64,000 nt of DNA from Bin87 sp034423595 (GCA_965207025.1 OZ242258.1:1984001-2048000), one strand, 5' to 3'. Shown: positions 49,193 through 58,458, numbered from the stretch's first letter. A program made the numbers and translations. The notes: generated by a model not told the origin, from the sequence alone.

Positions 49193-51529
49193 CTACCGGA
49201 AAACGGTATCGGCTTTGCCCGGGATGCCAAGGTTCTGGATACGCTGGTCATGCAGGGGAATCGTTTCCGGCTGGTTGAAGGGTATCTCTGCGTGGAAGTG
49301 CGCTAGATATTCGGCGAGGGCATCCTGTTCCTTGCCGGGAGCGAAAGCGTCGGCCAGCCCAGGGTCGGCCGCGGCCACTGGCTCGTCGATAATGCCGTTT
49401 CCGTTGCTGTCGGGAAAGTCTGCGTCGTGCGGATTGTACTGGCCGGCTTCGCCGCTGAAGTCAACCCGACCCGGATGGGGAACCGGGAATGGGTAGCCAC
49501 TGCCGCCGTTGGCCAGGAAGTTCAACGTGGCCATCTTGATTACGCGCTCCGGGTCTCCCGACAGTTCGCCATTCTCAACCACGCGGTCGCTCACCTCTCC
49601 ACTATTGTCGATCACCGCCAGCGAGCGGATGCGCTGGCCTGATGGAGCCGCCGGGTCGAAGCTGAAGCGCATCCCGCCCACCTGGGGAAATCCGCCGGAC
49701 GGTGTTGTTCCGATGCCGTCGGCGGCGATGGTGTGCTCGATGATTCCCACCAGTTGCCGGGCCGTCAGGGGCACGATGACCACACCGTTGTCGAAGCGCA
49801 GGGCGCCCTGAATGTCGAATTGGGATACGTCTCCTTGCAGCTTGCCGGTTGCAGGATTGGCGGAGGGCGGTAGGAACTGTACTTCCGCCGGGTCGGTTGT
49901 GCCGGGAGGTTGAACCACGAGCCCGATGGCGTCCCGGATGCCGCCGCCGTTCTTGAGGGATACCTGCACATCGGGATCAACCTGCTGGGCCAGCCAAAGA
50001 TTGGCGTCCGCCGTGAGGTTGCCCAGGTTGCTTTCCTGAGTGCGCACGGCGCGGCGCCGGCCGTCCAGGTACACGTCGGTCCGACCGATGATGTTGCCGT
50101 CGCGGGCGACGAGGACGCTGCGCAAGGATTCGGCGACGCGGCTCACCTCCGGTATGGGCTGACCGGCGAAAGCCTGGCCACCCTGGCGGTCGGTGGCGTA
50201 GGCTCCGCTGAGATACGGGTCAATGGAGTCTGGAACCACCCGGCCGGCGTTGTCAAAGTGCACCACCAACCGGCCCAGATATTTGTAGTCGCCGTCGATG
50301 TTAACCAACAGCACGGGCGCGCCGTTAGCGGCGCGGTACGACAGGGGATAGGTGTCCTGAGCCGTGTCGCCGCTACGCAGCCGGTCAGTTTCGTCGGCCA
50401 GCAAGGTATTGGAGCCTCCGGCGACGATAATGTCAACGTTTTCCAGCCGGGTGGCGAGCGCTTGCTCGATGTTAATGCGCTGCATGTGGGACAGCAGGAT
50501 GACCTTGTTGATACCCTGGCCAACCAATTCGTCCACGGCATCCTGGATCATGGCGGCCAAGGCATCCAGGTCGTCGCTATCGGATGGCATGATCGTGATT
50601 TCTCCGGCTCCCGTGATGGAGGCCAGAGTGGGAGTAGTAGCGCCGACGATGCCAATGCGCTGTCCGCCAACGGTGACCACCGCGCTGCGCGCCAGGCTAC
50701 CCCCTATCAGCATCGCCTCCTGACCGTCCGGGACCGCCAATCCGGCGAGGTTTTCATCTGTGGTGAAGTCCAGATTGCTGGACAGGTAAGGGAACCGAGC
50801 TCCGGCATAGGCTCTGCCCTCGTCGGTCTCTGAGCCGATGATGCTGGCAAATGCCCCCGTGCCCTGGTCAAGTTCGTGGTTGCCAAGGGCGGACGCCTGG
50901 AAACCCATGGCATTGAGGAAGGCAATATCGCCGCGACCATTGCCGGCAATGCCCAGCAGGGCATCGTTGGAATCGTCGCCGGCGGCGAAGTAACGAGGAC
51001 CGGGGACGTAATTATCTCCCGAGCTCAACACGAGAGTGTTGTTGGGAAATTGCCGCCGGAAGCCGTCCAGCATGGCAGAGAAGTTTTCGACGTTCTCCAA
51101 AGCCCCCGCTGCGCTGTCCATGTCGGCAGCGTGGAGTAGTTGCAAAGTGAAGGGCGGGACGGCTGGCGGCGGCGGAGCTAGAGGCTGGGCTGTCGCCGGC
51201 GGTTGGCGTAAGCCGGAAGCAAATGCCTGTTGCAGCTGCGCCGCTTTGCTGTCCAAGTCGCTGGCGAGGCGGTCGATTTCGGATTCCAGCCGGCGAATGT
51301 CTTCGGTGGACGCTGCGGACTCTTCCGCAGGCTCCGGGGTGCCGGCAGGTTGGGACGTTGCGGCTACTTCTTCGCTTAAGGACGACACCTCCGCCCGCAG
51401 GGCGGCCACGTCGGCCTGAACTGCCGACAGTTTCGCTTCGCTACCGCCGCCACATGCCATGATTGCAGACGCGGCGAGCGCCGCAATAGCGAGCGCCCAT
51501 CCGCGATTGAGGAGTAAGACCCTCTTCAT
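49193..51529 (-). CDS. UshA/5'-nucleotidase-like metallophosphatase lipoprotein
   Basis: From ATG 51529: signal peptide and lipobox IMAC (Cys26), a coiled-coil linker to about 110, a metallophosphatase domain, then a 5'-nucleotidase C-terminal domain (SNLGNLTADANLWLAQQ, NGGGIRDAI). Motifs VLSSGDNYVPG and ALGNHELDQG are intact. The first motif is LLHAADMD rather than LHxNDxH, and the GGHxH motif is replaced by VAGGSNTLL, so two metal His are missing. DSNGNGIIDE near the C-terminus looks like a calcium loop. It probably releases phosphate from organic phosphates outside the cell, perhaps with altered metal use. Confidence 0.85.
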   Translation of the reverse strand: MKRVLLLNRGWALAIAALAASAIMACGGGSEAKLSAVQADVAALRAEVSSLSEEVAATSQPAGTPEPAEESAASTEDIRRLESEIDRLASDLDSKAAQLQQAFASGLRQPPATAQPLAPPPPAVPPFTLQLLHAADMDSAAGALENVENFSAMLDGFRRQFPNNTLVLSSGDNYVPGPRYFAAGDDSNDALLGIAGNGRGDIAFLNAMGFQASALGNHELDQGTGAFASIIGSETDEGRAYAGARFPYLSSNLDFTTDENLAGLAVPDGQEAMLIGGSLARSAVVTVGGQRIGIVGATTPTLASITGAGEITIMPSDSDDLDALAAMIQDAVDELVGQGINKVILLSHMQRINIEQALATRLENVDIIVAGGSNTLLADETDRLRSGDTAQDTYPLSYRAANGAPVLLVNIDGDYKYLGRLVVHFDNAGRVVPDSIDPYLSGAYATDRQGGQAFAGQPIPEVSRVAESLRSVLVARDGNIIGRTDVYLDGRRRAVRTQESNLGNLTADANLWLAQQVDPDVQVSLKNGGGIRDAIGLVVQPPGTTDPAEVQFLPPSANPATGKLQGDVSQFDIQGALRFDNGVVIVPLTARQLVGIIEHTIAADGIGTTPSGGFPQVGGMRFSFDPAAPSGQRIRSLAVIDNSGEVSDRVVENGELSGDPERVIKMATLNFLANGGSGYPFPVPHPGRVDFSGEAGQYNPHDADFPDSNGNGIIDEPVAAADPGLADAFAPGKEQDALAEYLAHFHAEIPFNQPETIPLHDQRIQNLGIPGKADTVFR

Positions 51530-51661
51530 AACGCTTGTATCCGCTCCATTGATATAATCGTGGAGGGAATATTGTACATTAGCTATCTGAATCCGTCGGC
51601 GCGCTATGTTACACTGCTCGCCACCAATCCGACTCCGAAAATTCCCCACAGGAGGCACACC

Positions 51662-52321
51662 ATGCCAAAGATGCGCGGCACCGGCCTGATGATGGTCTGG
51701 TGCGAAGTCCCCGCCGACGTTGAGGAAGAGTTCAACCAGTGGTACAACACCGAGCACTTGCAGGAATTGCTCTCGGTTCCCGGCGTGCTGAACGCCGCAC
51801 GTTATGAGGCCACCAGCAGCGGCCCCAAGCACCTGGCGATGTACGAGCTGGAATCCGCCGACGTGATCAACACCGACGCTTTCAAGAACCGGCCGCCGAC
51901 GCCTTGGGGCCAGAAAGTCGGCCCCCGCGCCGTGGCTACCACCCTGATCAACAACGTGTACACCATGATCCACCCGACCGGCCTGTCGGACGCGCTGGCC
52001 AGCTCCGATATGTCGCCGGCCCTGCAAATCGGCCGGATGGACGTTCCCGCCGAGAGCGACGAGGAATGGAATAATTGGTACTCCGGCGTGTACGTGCCGA
52101 ACTACGAGAAGGTGCCCGGCTGTATCCGCGGACGCCGCTGGAAGGCGGTGCGCGGCGAGCCGGCCTATGCTACCGTGTACGAGTTCGAGAACCCCGAGGT
52201 CTCATCCACTGCGGCGTGGCTGGAGCAGCGGGAAGCGCACCCCGATAACGGGCGGATGCGCGACGTGATGACCCACGCCCCCGGTTCACCGGGAATCTGG
52301 CGCAAGACGTTCCAGCCGTAG
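51662..52321 (+). CDS. EthD-like dimeric alpha/beta-barrel protein
   Basis: A 219-residue protein of two similar halves: VPADVEEEFNQWYNTEHLQE with VPGVLNAARYEA, and VPAESDEEWNNWYSGVYVPN with VPGCIRGRRWKAV. Each half has the W-Y-xx-E/Y-H/V pattern and a YE(L/F)E strand of ferredoxin-like dimeric barrels, so this is a fused pseudo-dimer. Relatives act in degradation of ethers or in small-molecule binding. AGGAGG precedes the ATG. A TATAAT at 51553-51558 without a -35 may be its -10 box. Confidence 0.75.
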   Translation: MPKMRGTGLMMVWCEVPADVEEEFNQWYNTEHLQELLSVPGVLNAARYEATSSGPKHLAMYELESADVINTDAFKNRPPTPWGQKVGPRAVATTLINNVYTMIHPTGLSDALASSDMSPALQIGRMDVPAESDEEWNNWYSGVYVPNYEKVPGCIRGRRWKAVRGEPAYATVYEFENPEVSSTAAWLEQREAHPDNGRMRDVMTHAPGSPGIWRKTFQP

Positions 52322-52358
52322 GTTATACGGACAATCCAGGTCAACCAGGTTGGCGTAC

Positions 52359-52392
52359 AATATAGGGGCGAAGGACGTTTCGCCCCTATATT
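52359..52392. terminator. Strong hairpin between two genes
   Basis: AATATAGGGGCGAA and TTCGCCCCTATATT are perfect 14-base arms around a 6-base loop. It lies 38 bases after one stop and 16 bases before the next start, so it may end the first transcript and shield the second start. It also resembles dispersed GGGGCGAA...TTCGCCCC repeats. Confidence 0.6.
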
Positions 52393-52407
52393 CGTGCAGG
52401 TACATCG

Positions 52408-52983
52408 GTGTTGTCCTACAAGATTGCCAATGTGATTGGTCTGATTGCCCTGGCGCTTTTCGGCATCGGAATCGCTATTCCCGCCGCGGTCTATGCGCAG
52501 GACATCATCTGGCCGGAGACCGAGCGGGTAGAAACGCTCACCGGTCCCTACACGGTGATCGCAGAGGCCAAGCCTCTGCCTTCGTTGCAAGCTGCCAACA
52601 TCATTGTCCAGGTGTCCGAAACAGCGACGGGTGAGCGAGCTGAAGACGTAAGGGTCATGGTTTTTGCTTCACTCAGCGGGAGCGACGAAACGGGCTGGGC
52701 TCACGCCATCAGCCCCAATACTCCCGGCGTGTACTCGGCCACCGTCGAGTTGAAAACTCCCGGGACTTGGGATACCTCGCTGGAGATCCAGTCGCCTGAC
52801 GGCACACCCTATCCAGCTGAAGGGTTTGTTTTCGAGGTGATTCCGGCGACCAATAACCCCGAAGCAGGTTACGTATTCATCGGGGTTGCGGTGGTGCTGG
52901 CGGTGGGCGCCGCATACCTGGTGTGGCGCAGTCGAAGGAACCAGCGGCAACGGGCCAACAGGTCCGGCACAACGGCGGCGTGA
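52408..52983 (+). CDS. FixH/YtkA-like membrane-anchored protein next to CtaG
   Basis: GTG start. The 191-residue protein has an N-terminal signal or anchor (IGLIALALFGIGIAIPAAVY), an Ig-like external domain (GPYTVIAEAKPLPSLQAANI, GVYSATVELKTPGTWDTSLE) and a C-terminal span (YVFIGVAVVLAVGAAYLVW) with basic tail. The domain resembles YtkA/FixH copper-related proteins. The stop overlaps the CtaG start (TGATG), linking it to oxidase assembly. Confidence 0.75.
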   Translation: MLSYKIANVIGLIALALFGIGIAIPAAVYAQDIIWPETERVETLTGPYTVIAEAKPLPSLQAANIIVQVSETATGERAEDVRVMVFASLSGSDETGWAHAISPNTPGVYSATVELKTPGTWDTSLEIQSPDGTPYPAEGFVFEVIPATNNPEAGYVFIGVAVVLAVGAAYLVWRSRRNQRQRANRSGTTAA

Positions 52984-53957
52984 TGCACAAAGGGTTGCTC
53001 ATCGGAGTAGTCGCTGGCGCAGCGGCGGCGCTGACCGTCGGGGCCGGCGTCGCGTCGGCGCATCAAGGTATCCCGCCGGGGCAGACTCCACTGACGGCAT
53101 GGGGATTTGTCACCAATCCGGTGCCCAGCCTGTTCCTGCTGGCCGCGCTGTATTTTTACATCAACGGATTGAGCAACTGGCCGAACCCTACACATCCCAT
53201 CAGCAATTGGCAGAAGGCCAGTTTTTTTGCCGGCATCCTGATCCTGTTCGCGGCCTTGCAGTCGCCTGTTGAGCCGCTTGCCGAGCACTATTTTGCCATC
53301 CACCAGGTCCAACACCTGCTGGTGCGGATGGTCGGGCCGCTGCTGATCCTGCTGGGAGCGCCGTTGACGCCTACGCTGCGCGGGATGCCGACGTGGCTGC
53401 GGCAGGGCGTGATTCGCCGCATCGTGCGGACGGCTGCGGCGCGGTGGATATACGTAAAGATCACCAATCCGGTGTTCACGATTGTGCTGTTCCTGGGGCT
53501 ACTGTTTTTCTGGCAGGTTCCCGGTCCGCACGATCTGGCGGTGCACAACGACTACGTGCACGAGCTGATGCACGGGACGATGCTGATCAGCGGCTTCCTG
53601 TTCTGGTGGATCGTGGTGGACCCCAAGCCGCACCGGTCGCGCCTGCACTACGGCTTGCGAGTGCTGTACCTGGGACTCATCGTGCTGCCCAACACGCTGC
53701 TGGGCGCGGCCATCACTTTCCAGGAAGGGCTGATCTATTCGGCCTACCAGGAACTGCCCCGTCCCTGGGAAGGCTTCTCATACATTTCCGACCAGCGTTT
53801 GGGCGGGCTGACGCTGTGGGTTCCGGGCGACATGATGTGCATAATTGGCGCCGGCATCGTGATGTTCATGTGGTACCAGCGGGAGATGGAGGAGAACCCG
53901 AATCCACCGATGCCGGTTCCCATGGAAACGAATAGGGACGAAGACGACAGCCAATAA
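52983..53957 (+). CDS. ctaG: CtaG-type cytochrome c oxidase assembly factor
   Basis: From ATG 52983 the protein has 324 residues and about seven spans. The family motif is FAIHQVQHLLVRMVGPLLIL followed by LGAP, and a second His-rich part is VHELMHGTMLISGFLFWWIV. These caa3-type CtaG proteins help insert copper in cytochrome oxidase in Gram-positive-type bacteria. An N-terminal signal-like span with VASAHQG precedes it. Coupled to the FixH/YtkA-like gene. Confidence 0.9.
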   Translation: MHKGLLIGVVAGAAAALTVGAGVASAHQGIPPGQTPLTAWGFVTNPVPSLFLLAALYFYINGLSNWPNPTHPISNWQKASFFAGILILFAALQSPVEPLAEHYFAIHQVQHLLVRMVGPLLILLGAPLTPTLRGMPTWLRQGVIRRIVRTAAARWIYVKITNPVFTIVLFLGLLFFWQVPGPHDLAVHNDYVHELMHGTMLISGFLFWWIVVDPKPHRSRLHYGLRVLYLGLIVLPNTLLGAAITFQEGLIYSAYQELPRPWEGFSYISDQRLGGLTLWVPGDMMCIIGAGIVMFMWYQREMEENPNPPMPVPMETNRDEDDSQ

Positions 53958-53991
53958 TCGGCTGTCATGCGATGGCGAATCGGACAGCGCG

Positions 53992-54576
53992 ATGATTTGG
54001 GCTACCAACGATGTAGTCAGCGTGCTGGTTTTCCTTCTACCAGGGTTGGTAGCGTCGGCGATATTTTATTCGTTGACATCGCATCCCAAGCCCAACGAGT
54101 TCGGGCAGGTTGTCCAGGCGTTGATGTTCACCATATTGAGCCAGGCAGTTGCGTGGGCAATAGGTCTGCTGTGGCCGCCAATGGCCGCTCGTGAAGATTG
54201 GCAGTTGTTCTTTCCGGTTCCGGTGGCTGCTGCGGTAGCCATGATCGCCGCTTTTTGCTCCAACCACGACACAGTTCACCGGATCTTGCGATACACTAAA
54301 GTCACGCGGGAAACATCGTACCCTTCGGAATGGTATTCCGCATTTACCGAGTACGAAGGGTGTTACGTTGTCTTGCATTTCCACGACGGACGCAGGCTAT
54401 ACGGTTGGCCAGAGGAGTTGCCGAGCCATCCAAGTGGGGGACATTTCATAATAGACGAAGGAGAGTGGCTGGTTGACGATGAACGCTTTCCTGTTGATGC
54501 CGGCTCGGTCATGCTGATTCCAGCTAACGATGCGAGAATGGTAGAATTTGTGGAAGCTGAACATTCGGACCGCTAG
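53992..54576 (+). CDS. DUF6338 family membrane protein
   Basis: The 194-residue protein opens VVSVLVFLLPGLVASAIFYS then LTSHPKPNEFGQVVQALMFT, the DUF6338 signature. Two or three spans are followed by a cytoplasmic domain with EGCYVVLHFHDGRRLYGWPE, similar to a small beta barrel. Function unknown; relatives are found in accessory regions. A 36-codon gene follows 17 bases on. Confidence 0.78.
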   Translation: MIWATNDVVSVLVFLLPGLVASAIFYSLTSHPKPNEFGQVVQALMFTILSQAVAWAIGLLWPPMAAREDWQLFFPVPVAAAVAMIAAFCSNHDTVHRILRYTKVTRETSYPSEWYSAFTEYEGCYVVLHFHDGRRLYGWPEELPSHPSGGHFIIDEGEWLVDDERFPVDAGSVMLIPANDARMVEFVEAEHSDR

Positions 54577-54593
54577 ACCGATTGGAGTAGGTT

Positions 54594-54704
54594 ATGACTC
54601 GAGTACGAAATCCGGCACCTAGCAAACGCCCCAAGTCTGACCCAATTTCGAAGTTGCGCAAGCCACCGCCGCCACCGCCGCCGCCGCCGCCATCTAAAAA
54701 GTGA
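54594..54704 (+). CDS. 36-residue basic polyproline peptide
   Basis: GGAG stands shortly before the ATG. The peptide is basic in its first two thirds (NPAPSKRPKSDPISKLRK) and then has nine consecutive Pro, ending PSKK. Ribosomes stall on such runs unless EF-P helps. It follows the DUF6338 gene closely and so is likely its partner in one transcript. No family is known to me. Confidence 0.55.
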   Translation: MTRVRNPAPSKRPKSDPISKLRKPPPPPPPPPPSKK

Positions 54705-54805
54705 CGGCCTCCAGTAGGCGGGGGCAAGATTTATATTTGGCCCGCTTTTATCGCCAAATCTTGGAACTAAGGCATTAGTAGCGTACAGACCCCGGCTGGT
54801 GATCC

Positions 54806-55930
54806 ATGGCAGAAAATAACGAGCGCAAGCACCGCCCCGAACCTCGTTTTGACTGGTTTATTCCGATTGACGGCGACGGCGACCGCGCCGGGACACTTCG
54901 AGCGCAGCGACCGCCGACGTTCGACTACCTGCGGCGCGTGGCCCAGACCGCGGAGGACTGCGGGTTCTATTCCATGCTCATACCTACGCGGTTCGCCAAC
55001 GGGTTGTTCTCGGAGGACGCGCCGCTGGCCGAGACCTGGACCACCGCCACCGCCCTCGCCGCGGTGACTTCGCGCATTCGGTTCCTGGTAGCGGTTCGCC
55101 CGGGGTTCATCGCGCTGGGCCTGTTCGCCCAGATGGCAGCGGCGTTCCACGAAATGTCGGGCGGCCGGTTGGATGTCAACATCGTGCCGGGCGGGATCCA
55201 GAATGACTTCGAGCGCGTCGGCGAGGTCAGCAGCCATGCCACCCGATACGAGCGCGCCGAGGAGTTCATCGAGGCCTGCCGCGCCCTCTGGCAAAATCCC
55301 CAACCGGTAAGCTACCAAGGCGATTTCTACCGGCTGGACGACGCTTACTGCGCTCCCGCGCCGGGCGAAGACGCGCCCCGGTTCTACCTGGGCGGGGCAT
55401 CGCCGCGGGCATTGGGGTTGTCGTCCCGGCAGGCGGATGTTCACCTGGGCTGGATCGAACCGCTGGCGGACACTACCCAGCGGGTCAACGATTTGCGTGA
55501 ACAGCTGGACGCTACCGGGCGCGCCGTCAAGTTGGGCCTCCGCACCCACCTGGTGATCCGGGACAGCGAGAACAAAGCGTGGAAAGCGGCGCGCAGCCTG
55601 ATAGCTGACGCCGCGCCGGAGGTCAAGGCACAGCGCCAATCCGCCATCGCCGGCACGCCCATGGTCGGGCAGCAGGCGCAGGCCAGGGAAGCCGAGGATC
55701 ATCGCCTGGGCAAACACCTCTGGAACGGTCTGTCCGAAGTGCGGGTGAACTGCGGCAGCGCGCTGGTGGGCACGGCGGAGCAGGTGGCGGACGAATTGCT
55801 GGGTTATTGGCAACTCGGTATCGACGAGTTCATCCTGAGCGGGTTTCCCCACGTTGAAGAATGTGAAAGGGCCGCCAGTGAGTTGCTGCCCATCCTGCGG
55901 GAGCGGATTGACGCGGAGCGGCAGCGTTAG
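54806..55930 (+). CDS. LLM class flavin-dependent monooxygenase, SsuD-like
   Basis: The 374-residue protein has RFDWFIPIDGDGDRAGTLRA at the start, AEDCGFYSMLIPTRFANGLF, then TSRIRFLVAVRPGFIALGLF and SGGRLDVNIVPGGIQNDFER. This order is that of alkanesulfonate monooxygenase SsuD, which uses FMNH2 and oxygen to release sulfite from sulfonates. No SsuE reductase or sulfonate transporter is nearby, so another carbon substrate is possible. ATG 54806 has only a weak ribosome site. Confidence 0.9.
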   Translation: MAENNERKHRPEPRFDWFIPIDGDGDRAGTLRAQRPPTFDYLRRVAQTAEDCGFYSMLIPTRFANGLFSEDAPLAETWTTATALAAVTSRIRFLVAVRPGFIALGLFAQMAAAFHEMSGGRLDVNIVPGGIQNDFERVGEVSSHATRYERAEEFIEACRALWQNPQPVSYQGDFYRLDDAYCAPAPGEDAPRFYLGGASPRALGLSSRQADVHLGWIEPLADTTQRVNDLREQLDATGRAVKLGLRTHLVIRDSENKAWKAARSLIADAAPEVKAQRQSAIAGTPMVGQQAQAREAEDHRLGKHLWNGLSEVRVNCGSALVGTAEQVADELLGYWQLGIDEFILSGFPHVEECERAASELLPILRERIDAERQR

Positions 55931-55959
55931 TTCCCAGCGGCATCGCCGGAGTATGATAG

Positions 55960-55980
55960 GGGCGGGTTTGAAACCCGCCC
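55960..55980. terminator. GGGCGGGTTT palindrome between convergent genes
   Basis: GGGCGGGTTT and AAACCCGCCC are perfect 10-base arms around one base, 30 bases past the monooxygenase stop and 29 before the aldolase stop. It could end both transcripts and belongs to a widespread repeat type. Confidence 0.55.
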
Positions 55981-56008
55981 TTACAGTTTGGCGGAGCTAG
56001 ACTTCGGG

Positions 56009-56776
56009 TCACAGAGCCGCTTTCACGTCTCGCAGGAAGTTCTCGCCAGCGATGCGTAGCAGACCCCACCCGGAGACAGTCACAAAGTTCGCTCCTTGAC
56101 TCACGAACTCCGCCACTCCGTTGGTGTCCGCCGGGTTGTTGCCGCCCACGCCGACGTGCTTGCCGCCGGCGCGCACCCGAGGGATCACGTCGCTCATTAC
56201 TTTGCGCACTTCCGCGACGCCGGGGTTGCCCATGCTCTGCCCCAGGTCAGAGGCTGCTACGTGGAGGACATCGGCTCCCGATACCGCGAGAATGTCATCC
56301 AGGTTGCCCACGGCTTCAACGTCCTCGACCATGGGAATGACCAGCACCTGGGAGTTGACCCACGAGGTTGCCTCGTCGCGGGCGACGCCGATGCCGTAGT
56401 CCTGGGCGCGTCCGCCTCCCATGCCGCGATAGCCATCGGGGTAGTAGCGGGCGGCGCGGGCGATGGCCGCGGCCTGCTCACCGGTGTTGACGTGGGGGAC
56501 GATGATTCCCTGCAATCCGCGGTCGAGGTACCGCAGTATGGTCTGATCGGAGTGGTCGGGGATGCGAGCTATGGGAGTGATGCCGAAGGACTCGGCGGCG
56601 CGGACCATGTGCTCAACCTGGTCCAGATCGGCGGGGCCGTGCTCGCAGTCGATCATCACGAAGTCATAACCCAACGCGCCGAAAATCTCGACCATATCCG
56701 GGGCATAGCGGGTGATGATGGCGCCGAAGACGACGCCGCCATCGTTGAGCTTGGCTTTGGTGGTGTTGGTGCGCAT
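56009..56776 (-). CDS. HpcH/HpaI family aldolase
   Basis: A class II, metal-dependent aldolase of 255 residues. The catalytic His is in VMIDCEHGPADLDQ, Arg in ITPIARIPDHSD, metal Glu in VIPMVEDVEAVGN and metal Asp in HVAASDLGQSMG. Relatives split 4-hydroxy-2-oxo acids to pyruvate and an aldehyde. It follows the ThDP enzyme by 11 bases, so both may act in one pathway on 2-oxo acids. Confidence 0.9.
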   Translation of the reverse strand: MRTNTTKAKLNDGGVVFGAIITRYAPDMVEIFGALGYDFVMIDCEHGPADLDQVEHMVRAAESFGITPIARIPDHSDQTILRYLDRGLQGIIVPHVNTGEQAAAIARAARYYPDGYRGMGGGRAQDYGIGVARDEATSWVNSQVLVIPMVEDVEAVGNLDDILAVSGADVLHVAASDLGQSMGNPGVAEVRKVMSDVIPRVRAGGKHVGVGGNNPADTNGVAEFVSQGANFVTVSGWGLLRIAGENFLRDVKAAL

Positions 56777-56787
56777 GATAAATCCTC

Positions 56788-58458
56788 CTACAACGCGCCG
56801 TCGATGACCATATCCAGCAACGCGGGTTTGCCGGAAGCTACGGCGCGCTCCACGGCCGGCTTGATCTGCGATGGCTCGGTGATGCGTTCGCCGTGGACGC
56901 CCATGCTGTTGGCGATGGCGGCCATGTCAAATGGTGTGCCGAAATCGGAGTAGAGAAGACGTCCGCCGGAAGTTTCCGGCAACTCCAGCACATCCTGCTG
57001 GTAAACGTTGAAGTTGACCTTGAGCACCCGGTACATACCGTTGTTGCAGATGACGAAAATGCACGGGATGTTGTCGTTGGCTGCCGTCCACAACCCCTGG
57101 ATGGTCATCATGGCGCTGCCGTCGCCGATGATGCCGAAGACCGGACGGTCGGGGTTGGCGCACTGGGTTCCCATGGTGGTGCCCATACCGCCGCCGATGG
57201 ACTGGCCCCGGTAACCTCGCAGGTCGCCGCGGCGCTCTGCCTGGAAGTAATGGCGCATGACGCCGCGGTTGCTGATGGAATCGTCCACGACGATGGCGTT
57301 GTCGGGTATTGCATCGGCCAACTCCGACATCATCCGGGCCGGCGTCATGGGCTTGTGGTCCCAATTCTCGGCGACTGATTCCTCAAAAGCCGTCCGTGCG
57401 GCGCGTTTCTCGTCCGCCACCGTTCGTTTGCGTTGCTCGATCTCCGTCATGTCGCCGGGCGAAAGTCGCTCTTTCAAGGCCGCAAGCAGGTCGGCAAGCG
57501 CCAAGCCACAATGTCCGACGATGCCTACGTCGGTTGGTTCTGAACGACCGATCTTGCTGCGATCGGGGTCGATGTGGACCAGTTTGGCGTCAGCCGGAAG
57601 GATCACGTCGCCCCAGTAGAACAACTCCTCGAAGGGGTCGGAGCCCACGGCCAGCACCAGGTCAACATCCTGCAAAACGGCGCGCTGCTGGGTAACCCGA
57701 AGCGACAGCGCGCCCAGGAACTGATCGTGGCGGGTGGGGAATGCCACTTCCGCGCCGCGCGCCTGGTACACCGGCAGACCCATCAACTCGGCCAACTCCA
57801 CCGCCTGATCCACCGCGTCATCGTCGGACAGGCGGTCGCCCACCAGCATCAACGGTCGGCTGGCGTCCATCAGCAGCGCCGCCGCTTCGGCGATACCTGC
57901 CGCGCTGGGGCGCGTGCCGTCGTGGACCGGTTGTGACGGAACGATGTTCATTTCGGCCATGCCTTCCAGGGCATTGGAGGTGAAGCCGACGTACACCGGG
58001 CCTTTCGGATGGCTATTGGCCTCATTGAAGGCGCGGCGGATCACGCTGGGTATCTGGTCCGGGTGGTTCAACTCCACCGCCCACTTGGTGACGGGTCTGA
58101 CCAGGTTCGCGAGGTCGGTGATGGTCTCATTGACCTTGCGCGCGTCGTAGTTGGCTGAGGTTACTACCATCGGCGTGCCGGTATTCAGCGCGTCCAGCAT
58201 GAGGGCGATGCCATTGGCCAACCCACTATCCACGTGGAGGCTCACGAAGGAAGCTCTCCCAGTGGCTCTCGCGTAGGCCTCACCCATGCCCATGGCCACG
58301 CTTTCCTGGAGGGTGAGGATGTACCGAAACTCCGGATAGTCGCCGAGCAAGTCGATGATCGGGCCCTCGCTGGTGCCGGGGTTTCCGAAGATATATTCCA
58401 CACCCTCAGCCTTGAGCATTTCCAAAAGGGCCTGTTTGCCGGTCATCAGTTGAGACAT
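56788..58458 (-). CDS. ThDP-dependent enzyme, benzoylformate decarboxylase/acetolactate synthase-like
   Basis: From ATG 58458 behind GGAGGA, 556 residues. The catalytic Glu is in LTLQESVAMGMGEAYARATG, the ThDP motif runs from IIGDGSAMMTIQGLW to VICNNGMYRV (GDG to NN). The middle domain has VDLVLAVGSDPFEELFYWGD. It decarboxylates a 2-oxo acid or condenses two. It lacks the companion small subunit of acetolactate synthase nearby, so a decarboxylase is favoured. It leads the operon with the aldolase. Confidence 0.9.
   Translation of the reverse strand: MSQLMTGKQALLEMLKAEGVEYIFGNPGTSEGPIIDLLGDYPEFRYILTLQESVAMGMGEAYARATGRASFVSLHVDSGLANGIALMLDALNTGTPMVVTSANYDARKVNETITDLANLVRPVTKWAVELNHPDQIPSVIRRAFNEANSHPKGPVYVGFTSNALEGMAEMNIVPSQPVHDGTRPSAAGIAEAAALLMDASRPLMLVGDRLSDDDAVDQAVELAELMGLPVYQARGAEVAFPTRHDQFLGALSLRVTQQRAVLQDVDLVLAVGSDPFEELFYWGDVILPADAKLVHIDPDRSKIGRSEPTDVGIVGHCGLALADLLAALKERLSPGDMTEIEQRKRTVADEKRAARTAFEESVAENWDHKPMTPARMMSELADAIPDNAIVVDDSISNRGVMRHYFQAERRGDLRGYRGQSIGGGMGTTMGTQCANPDRPVFGIIGDGSAMMTIQGLWTAANDNIPCIFVICNNGMYRVLKVNFNVYQQDVLELPETSGGRLLYSDFGTPFDMAAIANSMGVHGERITEPSQIKPAVERAVASGKPALLDMVIDGAL

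Noticed and set aside
49193..52027. N-terminal extension of the UshA-like protein to 52027
   Set aside because: The extra 166 residues lie antisense to the EthD-like gene, while ATG 51529 opens directly on a lipoprotein signal peptide.
54660..54695. CCG-rich run as a simple microsatellite only
   Set aside because: It lies in frame within a short gene with ribosome site and clear start and stop, so it is reported as coding, with moderate confidence.
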